Shown: piece after piece, positions 1-11,427 of the stretch | How the letters are laid out: the number at the start of each line of letters is the position of its first letter | Numbering within the stretch: the stretch's first letter is position 1 | Source: Zygnema cylindricum | Lineage: Eukaryota; Streptophyta; Zygnematophyceae; Zygnematales; Zygnemataceae | Assembly (NCBI GenBank): GCA_037447655.1 | Contig: JBBHKE010001595.1 | Coordinates: forward strand, 124,001-188,000 | Direction of reading: 5' to 3' | DNA length: 64,000 bases | Notes under the pieces: generated by a model | What the model saw: only the letters and a program-made list of their open reading frames with translations | The model's database searches: none | Told to the model about the DNA's origin: nothing | Translations under genes and position numbers: made by a program

Positions 1-1014
1 TTTTTCCGAAGAGTTCCTCGACGACCGTTCGTACTTTGAGCGATTTCTCCGCCGCGTTTTTCCTCTTGCTTGTGCTCCTGTGCGGTAGCAATAATTTTTG
101 GAAAACAATTCTGTGTTTTTTTCTCATGAAACAATTTATGATTCTGCAGGGAAACATTTCCAGGAGCAAACCAACCGTTGTCTTTTCCGACGACAACTTT
201 CGATAAATCTGCACCACAAAAACCTGCATCGAAAATATTGAAAAATATGTTACTATGTCAGAAATTATGAATTGCGACGAAAAGCATTAAGAACTAAAAT
301 TTCATCAGACTATTTTAAAATTACCAAAAAAATTTCATGACATTTTCATTAAAAAAAAAAAAAAAAAGTAACAAAAGTTACAAATTATTATTCGAAATAA
401 GAGCTAGGAAAGAAAGTTCATGATAAACCACAGTGGCAAAAACAATAATAGGCATAGACAAAACAATAATTAGCTTAACATTTAAAACTACCGAAGACAG
501 GATAAATAAAAAAGCACGATGGTAAACCATCCGAGTCCGGGGGTACTAAAGGGGTGGCATGGCCAAAACTGAAAAACTACAAGCAGGGCAATAAAAAGCA
601 AAGAAAGCAACGTGAACACATAAAAATGGCAAGTAAAAAAAAAATGAAACTATGAAATAATGACATGAAAACAAATAGATCACATAAACAATTAAATAAA
701 CGATATTCTTTCCCAACATTCATTAAAAAAAAGAAAAAAAAACAACACCCAAATATTCATCCAGCATTTGCAAAAATCCATAGAGGCAAAAAAAAGTACA
801 TGGCACTAAATCATCTATACCAATATGTTATATTATTATTCTAAATATATTTTACTCAGAAGTATGAAAAAAGTTTTCAAAATCTCACTTGTGGCTACTT
901 TTCCTGAAGAAACCGCCATAGCTGAAATTTGCAGAAGCGCCATTTTCGGTAGTTCAGCAAATTCCTTATTCAACCAATCAGATCGCAGTTTCACACGTGC
1001 GAATACTAGACTGC
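1..1014 (-). CDS. Two predicted exons of an unidentified gene running off the left edge
   Basis: I do not recognise the product. Reading the minus strand, an exon at 1014-889 follows a CCTCAG acceptor and ends at a good donor (CAA/GTGAGA) in phase 1. A second exon starts at 223 after TTCGATGCAG in the matching phase and stays open to base 1 (about 74 codons without a stop). The first exon reads like real protein (for example RVKLRSDWLNKEF and PKMALLQISAMAV). The second includes SKVVVGKDNGWFAPGN and a basic NGRRGTLRK tail. There is no start codon in the second exon, so it is internal or 3'-terminal, and the gene's 5' end must lie above 1,014. I found no convincing further exon. Phase agreement at both splice sites is the main support; codon bias could not be measured. 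Confidence 0.4.
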
Positions 1015-2934
1015 CTGAGGTTTTGCAGAAATGTATTACAGAGGGACAATAAACCGTAAAAAACTAAAAAGAAATGAAAAAAAAGGTGTTCAAATTTTGG
1101 TCTTATGATGGTAAAATGTACCTAATTTGTATTTTGTACTTGGTTGTGGGATTTTTAAATTTGTGTCTTTGTAGAAACTCTTTTAGGAAGGTAATACCGG
1201 AAGGTTAAAATTTTAAGTGATGTTTTGGCAAAATTTCGAACGTAATTTAGAGGTATAAGGAATAAAAAAAGGTAATAATATAGGTTCGGAATAAGATACG
1301 CGAAGGCTTGGCGGACAAATTTAGCTTAGCATGGTTGCTTGAAACTCGGTTTGGAAGATGTTCTCGAGGACTCTCGATTCGACAAAAACAACGCATGCAG
1401 ACACGACAATTTTGCGCGCCACATCTGAAATCTGCACTAATCGTGGCCGTTAATTTTTATAATCCATGCAGCCGTACGCCGACGCGGAAATTTCAAAAGT
1501 CGTCGAGAATAGCGTATGCACGGTTTGACTTAAAACGGAAAGATACGCGAGGAATTGACACTATATGTACCATTGTCCATTTAGCGTAAATATTAATACG
1601 TGTGAATGATTGCTAGTGTGGATATAACAGTCCTCCGCATAGATAACGAAACAACGAAGTGTTCCAATGTAACATTGTTTCTTGCAACACATGGAAAACC
1701 TAGAATCGGACGATGACGGATAGTCACAGTTTCTTTAAAAGTACATCGTGTATCGTTGGGCTTAATAGTGGTATGATCAATTCTTATTCAGTAAATAATG
1801 ACGTGGCGAGTTCTGAACCGTTTGAGGAATTAGTGACATATTTTACTATTTTAGGTTCCGGGCGTTCTATTTAGGTGCACCGATATTGTATCATTGACGA
1901 TACTACACCGTGAATCGTTAATAGTGTTAATGTTTCTTTCATCTCTTAAGACAAATTTTCTCCGTACACACGTGTCAAATTTTGGATCTGACGTCTGAGA
2001 CTGAAAGTTAAGATTCTCAGCTTCCGATTGGCGGTCTCAAATTGAAATGCGAACAAGTGTGCACGGAGAAAGGAAGTTTCAAGTGGCGAAAATATTATCA
2101 ACATTAATAGTGATAACCGGTGTACCAGAGTTTATCATGACACATAGAAACCGTAACATCAGTTAGTGACGGATGGCGTCACCAGACTTGAAAACAAAGG
2201 ACGCGGAAAGCGCCAATCAGAATCACGAAAAGCTAAAAAGTGATCTATTCGGACTATCTGGACCTTCTAGAAGGTCGGTGCTGCAAGAAAAACCAGTACC
2301 TTTCAATTACATAACGAATGAAAGTAAGACACGTGCGACAAAGATTTCGGACAATATTCATTCCCTGGACGTCGTCTTCCGAACCTAAATTCTGCCGAAA
2401 CGTCCCGAAGCATATTTTTATATACCAGACCTTTCCTGAAGCTCCGAGACAGGTGTCATCTGAAACCGAATCAAAATTCCCGAACCTACTCAGATACTCC
2501 TCAAACAAAAGGAAACTTCCAAAATGTCTCCCGAACCTTCTTTCAATATCAAATTCCGAAGCTGTTCCGTACTGAGATGTTCTTAAAAAGTAAAATTTTA
2601 TGAAATTTACAACGCGCCGTACAATCTCCGAACCACGTGACAAATCACTTCCCGAACCTGTTTCCATGCAGAACGAGCCTGCGTGACATTTGTCACGGCT
2701 CAAGTAGTTCTATATAAACAAAAGCTAACAAGTATTTTTTTTATCAGATTGGAAGCCAAACACTATATTTGACGGGGTAAAAAAAAAAAAAAAAAAACTT
2801 TAAAATTGTTAAAGACCATCTAAAACCAACCAAGGTCAATTGTAACAACTTTTATAAGACTTTTTGGGTTTTTAGTTTTACTTGTTCTTTTTTGAAGATT
2901 TGTAAAAGAAAAATTTGTAAATTTCGGAGCGAAA
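1015..2934. other. Intergenic region with one possible ORF and scattered repeat fragments
   Basis: About 1.9 kb without a confident gene. A fragment of the ACACCGTGAATCG repeat family lies near 1,905-1,930. A 71-codon plus-strand ORF at 2173-2388 starts MASPDLKTKDAESANQ and is overlapped by a 149-codon ORF on the other strand (2703-2254). Neither has a recognisable domain, and I cannot say whether either is real. Between about 2,378 and 2,660 the motif CCGAACC recurs five times. A homopolymer A run lies near 2,780. Confidence 0.4.
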
Positions 2935-3588
2935 ATGTCGATCCGATTGGTTCCGTTGTTTTCGCGAAGAGTTTTTTTGACTTTAAAAAATCCCGCCGTC
3001 GTTTCCGAATGTCAAGGAGGGAGGAGTAAACTCATGAATGGTAAGTTTTTTCTTGTTATTATTATTTTTTTAATATTAAAATGATAATGATTTGTGTTTT
3101 TTGACAAATTCAACGCGAGCGTCATTTTTGGTGATTTTTTTTTCAGGCGTATATGACTATTTTTTGATTTTTTATCCTTTTTGCAATGTTTAAATTGGGA
3201 AAAGATATAACATATGACATTTTTTTTTGTTTGTTTGTTTGTTTCTATGAATTAATTTTGTTTTCGGAGTTTGTGATGCATTTTATTTTTAATGTTTTTG
3301 GCGGGTTAATCTTAAAAATGTATATTTTTGGGAATAATTTCTTTGTATCTTCATCTTCCTTTTTTCTTTTAGTTTTCCTTCTGAAAATTTGAGTTTCTCC
3401 CATTTTCCTCCTCTATTTCTTAAACCCTCTTCACTCCCTCTCTCTCTTCCCCTCCCTCTTCCCCTCCCTCTTCCCCTCCCTCTTCCCCTCCCTCTTCCCC
3501 TCCCTCTTCCCTTCCATGAGGGACCTCGGAGTTCGTGGTTTTGTGGGAGCGCTTTGAGATGAGGCCACCGACAGCATTCTCATGGTAG
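2935..3588 (+). CDS. Possible tiny two-exon gene with a basic, mitochondrial-presequence-like N-terminus
   Basis: Exon 1 (2935-3040) begins at ATG, encodes 35 residues starting MSIRLVPLFSRRVFLTLK, and ends at a consensus donor, ATG/GTAAGT, in phase 1. The Arg-rich, acid-poor start looks like a mitochondrial targeting peptide. The best acceptor is CCATGAG at 3,520, directly behind a 70-bp CCCTCTT microsatellite that supplies a strong pyrimidine tract. Joined there, the frame continues with EFVVLWERFEMRPPTAFSW and stops at TAG 3586-3588, giving 57 residues. An alternative acceptor (TTTGAG at 3,558) also fits the phase and would give a different basic tail through SILMVETFLGRIRKMREFK. I do not recognise either version. 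Confidence is limited by the short exons. Confidence 0.35.
3440..3515. repeat. CCTCTTCCCCTC minisatellite
   Basis: About six head-to-tail copies of a 12-bp pyrimidine unit. It lies immediately upstream of the candidate splice acceptor of the small gene at 2,935 and would act as its pyrimidine tract. The ORF read antisense through it (KREGKREG repeats) is a low-complexity artefact. Confidence 0.9.
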
Positions 3589-3853
3589 AAACATTTTTAG
3601 GCAGGATCCGTAAAATGCGGGAATTCAAGGAGTCCTATTGGAGGGAAACAGGCTTGGGAAAACGCATGCAAGTGGCACGTGGGAAAAGTAAAAAGTCGTA
3701 CTCCACATGCGCTGTTTTTCCGGCGTATGAACCGAAACAGCGGGAAACCTTATTATTAGTGTACAATAATTCACTTCGCACCGAATTTAAGTTCATACTT
3801 TATTTTCTTGTGCGTACTTTTCATCGACTGGTTCCGGAAGTCTATAATATACA

Positions 3854-4289
3854 TACAGTCTAGGTTCGTTAGTTTTCTCGCCCGTGGAGTGCAGGGTGTG
3901 CAGGTCTCCTACACGAGGCGAAATGCGCCGAGACTTGCACACTGACTTGCACACTTAGCAAAATACTGCCCGGTTACCGCGGATTTTTAGGGTCATAACA
4001 CCGTGAATCGCTATTAGCGTCAATAACGCAAATTCGGTACCCTCTATTTTTTTTCCAAATTCTCAAATAGAATTATCCATACTATTTTAAAAAAACCTTA
4101 ATTTCTAATTAGAGTAAACGATTTCTTTGAAAATTTCCAAATTCCCGATTAGCGTTAATAACGCTAATTATTCCTATATGCTAAAAAAAATTCAACGCTA
4201 TTAGCAATTGGCGGTGTACTATAGCCTCGTGTAGGAGACCTGCACACCCTGCACTCCACGGGCGAGAAAACTAACGAACCTAGACTGTA
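3854..4289. mobile_element. TIR element with perfect 66-bp inverted repeats
   Basis: The arms at 3854-3919 and 4224-4289 are perfect inverted copies over 66 bp, beginning TACAGTCTAGGTTCG. The 304-bp interior has no ORF and is mostly a different, older inverted-repeat element (3998-4217). This is the form of a MITE or other non-autonomous DNA transposon. Perfect arm identity suggests recent movement or recent arm homogenisation. I could not define a clear target-site duplication. Confidence 0.75.
3998..4217. mobile_element. MITE-1 copy (ACACCG...CGGTGT ends)
   Basis: Starts ACACCGTGAATCGCTATTAG and ends with the imperfect inverse CGCTATTAGCAATTGGCGGTGT. Palindromic TTAGCG/CGCTAA blocks occur inside. 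Related pieces lie at about 1,905, 4,298-4,473, 6,120-6,230 and 21,955-22,080, so it is a repeat family of this genome. It is nested in the 66-bp-TIR element. Confidence 0.65.
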
Positions 4290-4297
4290 CCATAATG

Positions 4298-4473
4298 TAA
4301 ACCGCCAATCGCTATTAGAGTAAATAACGCTAATTCGGTGGCTCCCTTTTTTTTTTTACCGAAATACAATCAATAATTCTATTTTTTCCTTTACGCCTTT
4401 TAGGGTTCTTTTTTTTATTAGCATTAATAACGGAAGCACACCGCGATGTTTATAGTGTGGTGTACGGACAGGG
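4298..4473. mobile_element. Second MITE-1-like copy
   Basis: Begins with an AAACCGCCAATCGCTATTAG variant of the MITE-1 end and closes near TAATAACGG...CACACCGC...GTGTGGTGTA. It abuts the right arm of the 66-bp-TIR element. Boundaries are approximate. The 200 bp that follow (4,474-4,678) hold no recognisable feature. Confidence 0.5.
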
Positions 4474-4755
4474 TTTGTCCGTACCAAAATGTACTTTTTG
4501 AAATAAAAATGTACAAAAGTCATTTAATGTAATTGCTCACGCATGTGAATGTGCACTGGGAAAAAGAGACGCAAACTCGAATATTCAGATGTTGGCGTAC
4601 GAATTGTTACATTTTGTACGGATACATCCATTGATGTAGACATCAATAAGGCGGGCATTTATTATTCGAAAAAATCCAAATTAGAGTTAGGGTGAAGTTC
4701 CATTACGACATTCTGTAATCGTACGGCCAACATTACAGGATGCTACACTTTGAAC

Positions 4756-5443
4756 CATAGTTCAAAAGTAGGCGTTTTAATGGTAGGCCTTTGGAAGGCG
4801 CACAAAACTTGGCACAAAACTCGCGTAGAGTAGGCATACTGTATGTGTGTGCGTTGTGCACTCTCTTGTACGAACGTACGAAACTGACGTATGATCATAG
4901 TACAGCGCACGCCGCCGGACGAAATTTTTTAGCGAATCGACACGGCGTAGGATGACATTGCGCGGGAAAGAAAACCCGGAAAAAAAATAACGCGGACGGG
5001 CAACTAAACAATTTTTTTGGCAGTGTGGAATATGTTTTTTTTATCGTCCTATACTGCCTGGTTGGTCAATTTGATGCTTTATTTAGTGTGGCCTTTAAAA
5101 TTGCAGACGTTAATATGATAGATAGTCCTATCGTAAGTTGTGTTATGGGCTTTTCATGTGATCTTCTTATATCGCTACTTTGATCGGCGACCGTCCGATC
5201 GTCTAAATTTGACGGTTTAAATAAAAAATACCTCAAAACTCACAGGAAAAAACAAATTTGTCCGAACGTTTTTCAAAATTTAGACATGACGTTTAATTCT
5301 CTATCGATCGATGTGCAACTCAACCCTGTTACTATTTTTTTCCACTTTGCGACCAATACAATATAAGTCTTAAGGTCATATTGTATGTTTTACATACAAT
5401 AGGCATATTGTGTGGGCCTACTTTCACCTACTTTTGAACTATG
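4756..5443. mobile_element. MITE-2 copy 1, CATAGTTCAAAAGTAGG termini, 8-bp duplication
   Basis: The terminal inverted repeat is CATAGTTCAAAAGTAGG, with CCTACTTTTGAACTATG at the other end. It is flanked by CTTTGAAC at 4748-4755 and again at 5444-5451, a perfect 8-bp target duplication. Eight-base duplications are typical of hAT elements; the CATAG end is not a textbook hAT terminus. Relative to copy 2 it has about 330 bp of extra interior (4,798-5,127), possibly another insertion. It contains the single-copy TTTTCAAAA site (5270-5278) that is the empty target of the foldback element in copy 2. Confidence 0.8.
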
Positions 5444-5879
5444 CTTTGAACGAAGTTCCATTGCGCAGAGTCTGTAATCCACGTGTTAGCAAAAGAGTGG
5501 CGCCACGTAACTATAGATTTGATATTGAAAATCGTCAATGATTTTCACACCGACCAAAAATCTCCATTTGCATACCATATACGTATGTACCAGGTCATCG
5601 TGCAACACAACTTTTGTACTCTTTGCAGACGCCTTATCAGATACCACCTCATTTTTTTAGGGTTCTTGTTTTTTTCGCCAAACGAATGAGGGTTGCCAGA
5701 AATAGTGTGACGAATGGGCGCTAATAGAAATAGCGAGACGAAAGTGCGTTACGACATTTCGTTTGTATTTTTTGTTGGATTTTTTAATGCGTATATCGTG
5801 TGCAAAATTTTTTGATTTCCGTTGGTCGCTTGCTTGACACGTATGCTCATTATCCAGCGTGTCGCGGCTCAATTTTCTC

Positions 5880-5921
5880 TGTAATTGGTGATGTACCTCG
5901 CGAGGTACATCACCAATTACA
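5880..5921. repeat. Perfect 42-bp palindrome
   Basis: Two 21-bp arms meet with no spacer at 5900/5901 (centre CCTCGCGAGG). At the homologous position of element P copy 2 (about 20,994-21,018) lies a different palindrome with CAACCCACCTC arms, so the dyad but not its sequence is kept. Confidence 0.9.
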
Positions 5922-6125
5922 AGAACTTTCGAAGCGAATGCTTCGCGAAAAAATATTCAACGGCCATTGTTAACTCCTAGACTTTTGGAGAATATTGGCA
6001 AGATTCTCTGTAATGCTGTTTTCGTAATAAAAACAAAATAACAGGTACGCCGTAGTACGGAGAGGTCCGAATTTTTGTAAACAACGTCACTTTTCGTCTA
6101 TTGGAACTTCACCCTAATTAGAAAT

Positions 6126-7639
6126 TAGGTTTTTTTTTAAATAGTATGGATAATTCTATTTGAGAATTTGGGAAAAAATTGGGGGATCCCAGTTAGCGTT
6201 CAATACGCTTATAAGGATTCAAGGTGTACCATACTCGTCGAGGACGGTGGGTGACGGTGGTCATCTACTGGTTCGATGGCGCGATTGCTTAGCCCATGTT
6301 GAGACGGAAAAAGTTGAAAGTTTGACTCTTACTCTTGGATCTTATATATTCTCACGGTTTTTTTTTTTCTAAAAACAAAAAAAAATGGTAGAAAAGCGTG
6401 AGGATTCCAATACACAGGTTTACCTTTATCAAAATCGTTGACTTCAACTGGTAAATATTTCCACCTTGATGGACAACAATTTTTCAAAAGTAATATAGTT
6501 TTGCTCCTTGTCAGTTTGGGTCGAGAATTTGCATGCTACTTAGCTGTATGAGAAGCTTGGATATTGTCATGTTTTAATTTTTAGTGACAAGTAGTTTGGT
6601 ATTAATTTATAATGAGAAGTAGTTTGGTATTAATTTCTAATGACAAGTAGTTGCACGTGGTAGCAATTCAAATTGACATATTGTAAAGGACAGCTTAAGG
6701 AAGCTTCCCTACGACACCCGCAACATAGAGGATACACATCAACAAGTTATGGGCCCACGTTTTAAGTTGTTTATATTTATTAGGACAAATCACTTTTCCC
6801 TAGAGATCATATGTCATTTGGTGTAAAACTCTGGATTATTGTGGATGGGTCCGAAACTAATCCAAGTAAAGGACTGCCACGACAAAAGCGTATAGCAAGA
6901 CGTTAGGGATGGAAAAATATCTCCCTTACGATCTTCATCAAGTGAAGGTTGCGAAACACCTAAGCAAAGAACACCCCGTTACAGTCCATTTAATAATATC
7001 ACTTCTCAGGTTTGAGCAACCGTGGACTTTTTTTCGAATTACAAGAAATGCACCAACAGTTTAACATACAACAACAAGCTCTAATATAATAACGGGTTTA
7101 TAATAAAGATGCATAAGAGGTAGAAGGCTCTAATATAATAACGCGTTTATAATAAAGATGCATAAGCGGTAGCGCGACAGGTTGTTGTAAAGCATTGAAA
7201 ACGTTGCTCATAAAGTAATAAGCGCAAGTAGAGCATACCCACAAACAATGTAGGTAGAGCAAGTTAGTCAAGTTGGAGGGATGTCATCTGACTACATATA
7301 TATCATACAACAGCACAGTAAGGATCAAATGAATATAATTGGTCCTACATAGTCTACTTAGTTTTGGTAAAGAAATCAAACATTTCTATTTTAGGGAGGA
7401 ATCATCTGTGCACTCCTTGAACTCACAAGTAAAAAAAGAAGTTAATTGGTTGAAAAAAACCCTAACACCGAAAAGTTTATTGTAAAGTATAGAAACGACT
7501 CCAAGCAACAACCTATTCCAAATTGAGCAAAACTGGCAACTGAAAAGGACAAAAACAAGAATTCTCAATGAAACCGTGAAAGAGGAAAAGTTTGGGGATA
7601 CATCCACCTTTCAAATGGAGTTTATGTGTATAGCAAACA
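6126..7639. other. AT-rich stretch without recognisable genes
   Basis: After a MITE-1 remnant (to about 6,230), I see no coding domain, tRNA or clear repeat here. A short duplicated phrase around 7,080 and 7,130 (GCTCTAATATAATAACG...GATGCATAAG) is a local 50-bp tandem duplication. Confidence 0.5.
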
Positions 7640-8240
7640 CTACATGCGAAGCCTTTGGGAGCTGTTGGATAATGGACTACGAGGCATTGCCACATATGTG
7701 CAAGGATTAGAATAATTTTGTCACTTTGGAGGAGCCTTACCCGATCAAGATCCATTTTAGAAATAGAATTAGGATAAGGAGAAGGTTAAAATAATGTTGT
7801 AGATGAGAAAAATGCCATTAACGCCTTGGAAGATGTTTTGTATACCCTAACCTCGATCAAAATCTCTTTTTCACATCCTTAATTCAAAAGAACGGGTTTG
7901 TCATACCTATGAGGAATGGGAAACAAAGGGCTAGCAAGGATGGGAAGATAGCACCAATGGGGTCAAGGGAGAAAATGACATGTGCAAAGTAACATTCGCT
8001 GACTATGAAGATGGGATCAGTGGACTCAATTTCGTTGTCTTATCTGATCATGACCTCTGATCTAAGAGGTTGGGGCATGTAAACTATGACAAATTGGATA
8101 AGTTGGCGACAAAAAAACATGTATGTGATGGTTATGGCAAAACGAAGGATTCACAAACTATTGTTTTCGAGGTAGAGTCAAAGTAGAGCTAGTAAGGGCT
8201 TAGAAGTGGGTCATACTGATGTCTAAGAACCTCCAAGGTG
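7640..8240 (+). pseudogene. Ancient Ty1/copia relic (protease to GAG-pre-integrase)
   Basis: A heavily decayed plus-strand fragment. Near 7,650-7,705 the reading CWIMDYEALPHMCKD matches the copia protease signature WI-x-D-S-G-A-x-x-H-M-C. Near 8,083-8,130 SKRLGHVNYDKLDKL matches the GAG-pre-integrase HKRLGHVN motif, followed by AT-rich decay. Frames are broken repeatedly, and neither LTRs nor reverse transcriptase are visible. It is much older than the copia elements of the right half. Confidence 0.55.
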
Positions 8241-9847
8241 CGATTCTTATAAAGTAATTGGAGAAGCAATAATGGAATCACATATAACAACCCAGAATTA
8301 ATTTCAGTCGTCGAGTTTTGGGGAACAAATGGGGTTGCTTTAAGTGCTTCTTTTTCCACAGTGAGCTTTGGTCAGGTCATTTTCTTTCGTGTTTGTTATC
8401 TTGTTGTTGCTTTTGTGCTTTTTGTTCCTTTCAATGTTATTTGTTGTTAGTTTCTTTCGCCTTTGTTCCCCTTTCGGTTGTTTCCGCCCACATTTGGTTT
8501 TCTATTTCGTTTTTGTCTTTTGGTTTTTCAATTTCGTCGTTTCCTTGCGTTTTTGTTCCATGTACTCAGATGTTATCATCGTGCTTTCTCTATATAGTCT
8601 TCTTATTTCTAAGATTAAATATAACATGCCTATACATTGTACAAGTCTATGTTTGAATAGACATATGTGTGTCTGTACATACAGACAAAATAATACCAGT
8701 AACAAGAAAAGAAGAATGTTTCAAAAATGTTTATTTTACTAAGAAGTCTTTGGTCAACATTCTCGGTAAGTTCGCGGTAAGGTCTTGACAAAGTTAGTAA
8801 AAACTAAAAAACAACCTTAAAAGGATCCCAGGATGTGCCAATATTCCAGAACCAATTTACAAGGATGATTCGTTTTTTTTTTTTTAATGAAAAAACCTTG
8901 GACTTCATCTTAGAACTTCATTTTCATGTTGATAACTTTGGTTCGTATTTGCAAATTCGCGATTTTGTTTAATGTTCTCGACAAGTTATACCTTAGGAAG
9001 TGTAACTTTTAGAATAAATTTACATTTAAAAACAATAATACGAGTGGTTACAAGTCAGCACCAAGCTACAAAGGCAAAAGAAGTATAGTTATTAATTCCA
9101 TACGTAGCAAAAGTTAAAATTAAATTTGGTATTAATACATATGTGTCAGAAATCATGTATTGGAAATGAATACGGAGCAAATACAAATTTGACGACATAG
9201 AAACACTCGTGATTATTTATTGTCGAATTAACATATATTCATAACATTCACCAGTTTATATTTAGCAAAAATACACATTATTTACTTCTCTCCAAATTAC
9301 TTCCGAATAAAGAAACTAACTACAACATATTTTGGTTTTAGAAACATATTTGACCTCTTTTAAAAACAAAAAATGTCACTGAAGTCAATTTAGTTGTCAA
9401 AAAAAATGTGGCTTCCACCATAGAAGGTAAAAAAATAAACCGCCCACCATTATTACTGTGGTTTTTCTTACTAACTAAATAATTTTGTTGACAAAGTTAA
9501 ACCACACTTAAATTAAACTCTCTCAAAGCAAATGCAATCCACTCTAACTAACAATTTACACTTACAGACTCTTGACTTCTTCACCTTTAAGGAACCAAAA
9601 AAATAGAGAAATAAATTTGCATAAAAAATGGTCTAAATCACGCTAATGATGGTAGAGGGGTGTGGTTGATGCAATTCCAAGTGTGGAAACCCAAAATGAC
9701 GTAAAAAAATGAAGGAGAATTGAAGAATCTTTATAGATTAGCTACGATCAACAACCATTTGAAAAAAAAATCCATTATTAAAAAAAGTGAAACATTAAAT
9801 TTTACCAAAAATTTTTAACTGTTGTCCTCCCTTTTTTGCGGCAAAGG
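8241..9847. other. AT-rich region with no supported gene
   Basis: The 112- and 124-codon ORFs at 8,318-8,742 are T-rich, hydrophobic and in two overlapping frames, so I treat them as composition artefacts. The last part would be the 3' flank of the UQCC5-like gene on the minus strand. Confidence 0.5.
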
Positions 9848-11427
9848 TCAATTTGAAGAAGTCGCATTTTCTGCGACAATATTTTGGTCGATTTTCGCTA
9901 ACTGTTGCATCTGCAATTAAGAAAATAAATAAATAAATGATTAGTCTTAGCTAATTAGTCGACTGAATTGAAATGATTTTGAATCAAAAGTCGTTATTTC
10001 TACCTTCTATAAAGATACTTCAGTAATTCATCAGCTCCATGTAAATTGATAAAAAAAGTTGTCAAAACAAAGGTCATTTTAGAAAATTGAATTGGAGATA
10101 GAACCGCCAAAAAAGTGATAAATTGATGGAAAAGGACATAAAACTTTTAGGTGCACTGGAAAACACATGCAAACGATACAACTTGGTTTTACGTTACAAT
10201 AAAGAAAAGAAATACGGACTTGTTCATGGAGCTCGGCTCGTCTTTGAGCCTCTATTTCTGTCACCTTCTCATCTGTTTCGCATCCCAACCAATCCCTTCA
10301 CAAAGTTAAATAATTTAAAAATGAAATTTTATATTTTGAATAATACAAAGAGAGAGCTTCACGAGGGCCTGTCAGTAGCTCCTCCTGTACCAAAGTCATT
10401 GAAACCGATACTAACAAAAAAAAAAGAAATACAGTATGCAAGTTGAGTTATTCAAATTCACTGGCTGAACTCAGCACTGAATTACACAATACTAAAATGA
10501 TTCTTGGGATGTCTTTCCTAGTGGAAGCATAATTTCTACAAAATATAAATTATTTCTTTGTACTTTAAGAGCTTAGAATCCCCTAACTGGCTCACAAGGA
10601 CCAGCGGTAAAGTAGAGGAATATAAGCTTTCAGGTAAAAATAATTATGAGCTAAAAGATAACTTCGACAAGCTAATAAAATGAGGATAACATAAGGTTTA
10701 AAGCCTGAATAAGGCCTACCATGGTAAGATTTGCAATACAGAAAAAAAACATTGTTCCTTGAAAAAACTTTATTGTCTTCAGAAAATCATACAAAGCTCT
10801 CCAGTATGAAATAATAGAGGGGGACGTGGTAAGATTTAAGTTCCTTTGTCGGACACAGTTTTGACAGTTTATTGACAACTCTCAATCAAACTGATTCTTG
10901 TTCATACACTTAGTTGCTAAACTTGTTGTAAGTATTTTTTCAGCAAACTCTTAAAGTTTTGAGTACTGAGAAGTAAGCAAATCTTCCACCACTGCAAACC
11001 CTTCTCATGAAATTCCTTCAACTTTCTTAGAAATTTTTCGAATGTATGTCATTGTATTTCCATCTGTTTGCAGATGTGATAACTAGCTCAAACTGGCAGT
11101 ATCTTTAGTCCATGAAATGAAAATGACGTCTTACTAAAACCAGCTCAACATCTCCTGTCAGAAACACTCCATTAAAATTAGATTAATGGATTATGTCTTG
11201 AAACATAAACCATATCAAGCTTTCCTTTCCTCCTGGAGAAATCCAGAAAGCAATCTGAATAGAATCAGCAACAACCAAAAAACAATCTAGAAGTAATTTA
11301 AAAACGTACAGAATCCAGTTTTTATCATAAAAAACTCCATGGCTGCTCCGGTAATGAAACAAACAGCTGAAAGTTTCGTGTACCACTGCCATCCTGTAAG
11401 CTGTTGGACTTTCTGACTTGATTTCAT
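9848..11427 (-). CDS. UQCC5: UQCC5/SMIM4-like complex III assembly factor, three exons
   Basis: Small mitochondrial inner-membrane protein; the family (SMIM4/UQCC5, UPF0640) helps assemble respiratory complex III by supporting early cytochrome b synthesis. Exons are 11427-11310 (ATG start, 39 codons plus one base, donor GTACGT), 10272-10220 (acceptor AACAG, donor GTCCGT) and 9910-9848 (strong acceptor TTCTTAATTGCAG, stop TGA). The phases 1 and 0 agree at both junctions and give 77 residues. Residues 19-40 form the single membrane segment and the family signature GAAMEFFMIKTGFY. It continues EKVTEIEAQRRAELHEQ, matching the family's charged tail; the human protein is about 70 residues. Exon 2 codes nearly all of that tail. 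The exon 2 acceptor has a weak pyrimidine tract and its donor is non-ideal, but the domain fit is strong. It lies head-to-head with the gene at 11,988. Confidence 0.75.

Larger units (their letters stand above)
4689..6115. mobile_element. DNA-transposon-like element P, copy 1 (AGGGTGAAGTTCC termini)
   Basis: Ends are inverted: AGGGTGAAGTTCCAT at 4689 and TTGGAACTTCACCCT ending at 6115. Flanks read AATTAGAGTT and AATTAGAAAT, an imperfect 9-10 bp duplication, as in Mutator-like elements. The right flank continues into a MITE-1 copy, so P inserted into MITE-1. It carries no intact ORF and is interrupted by a MITE at 4756-5443. About 400 bp (5,455-5,870) align by eye with 19,180-19,620 of copy 2. 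Confidence 0.65.

Noticed and set aside
3431-3628. 65-codon minus-strand ORF starting MNSRILRILPKN
   Set aside because: Half of it is the pyrimidine minisatellite read backwards (KREG repeats). The plus-strand splice model uses the same DNA better.
8318-8742. Hydrophobic ORFs of 112 and 124 codons
   Set aside because: They overlap in two frames, are T-rich and have no start context or domain.
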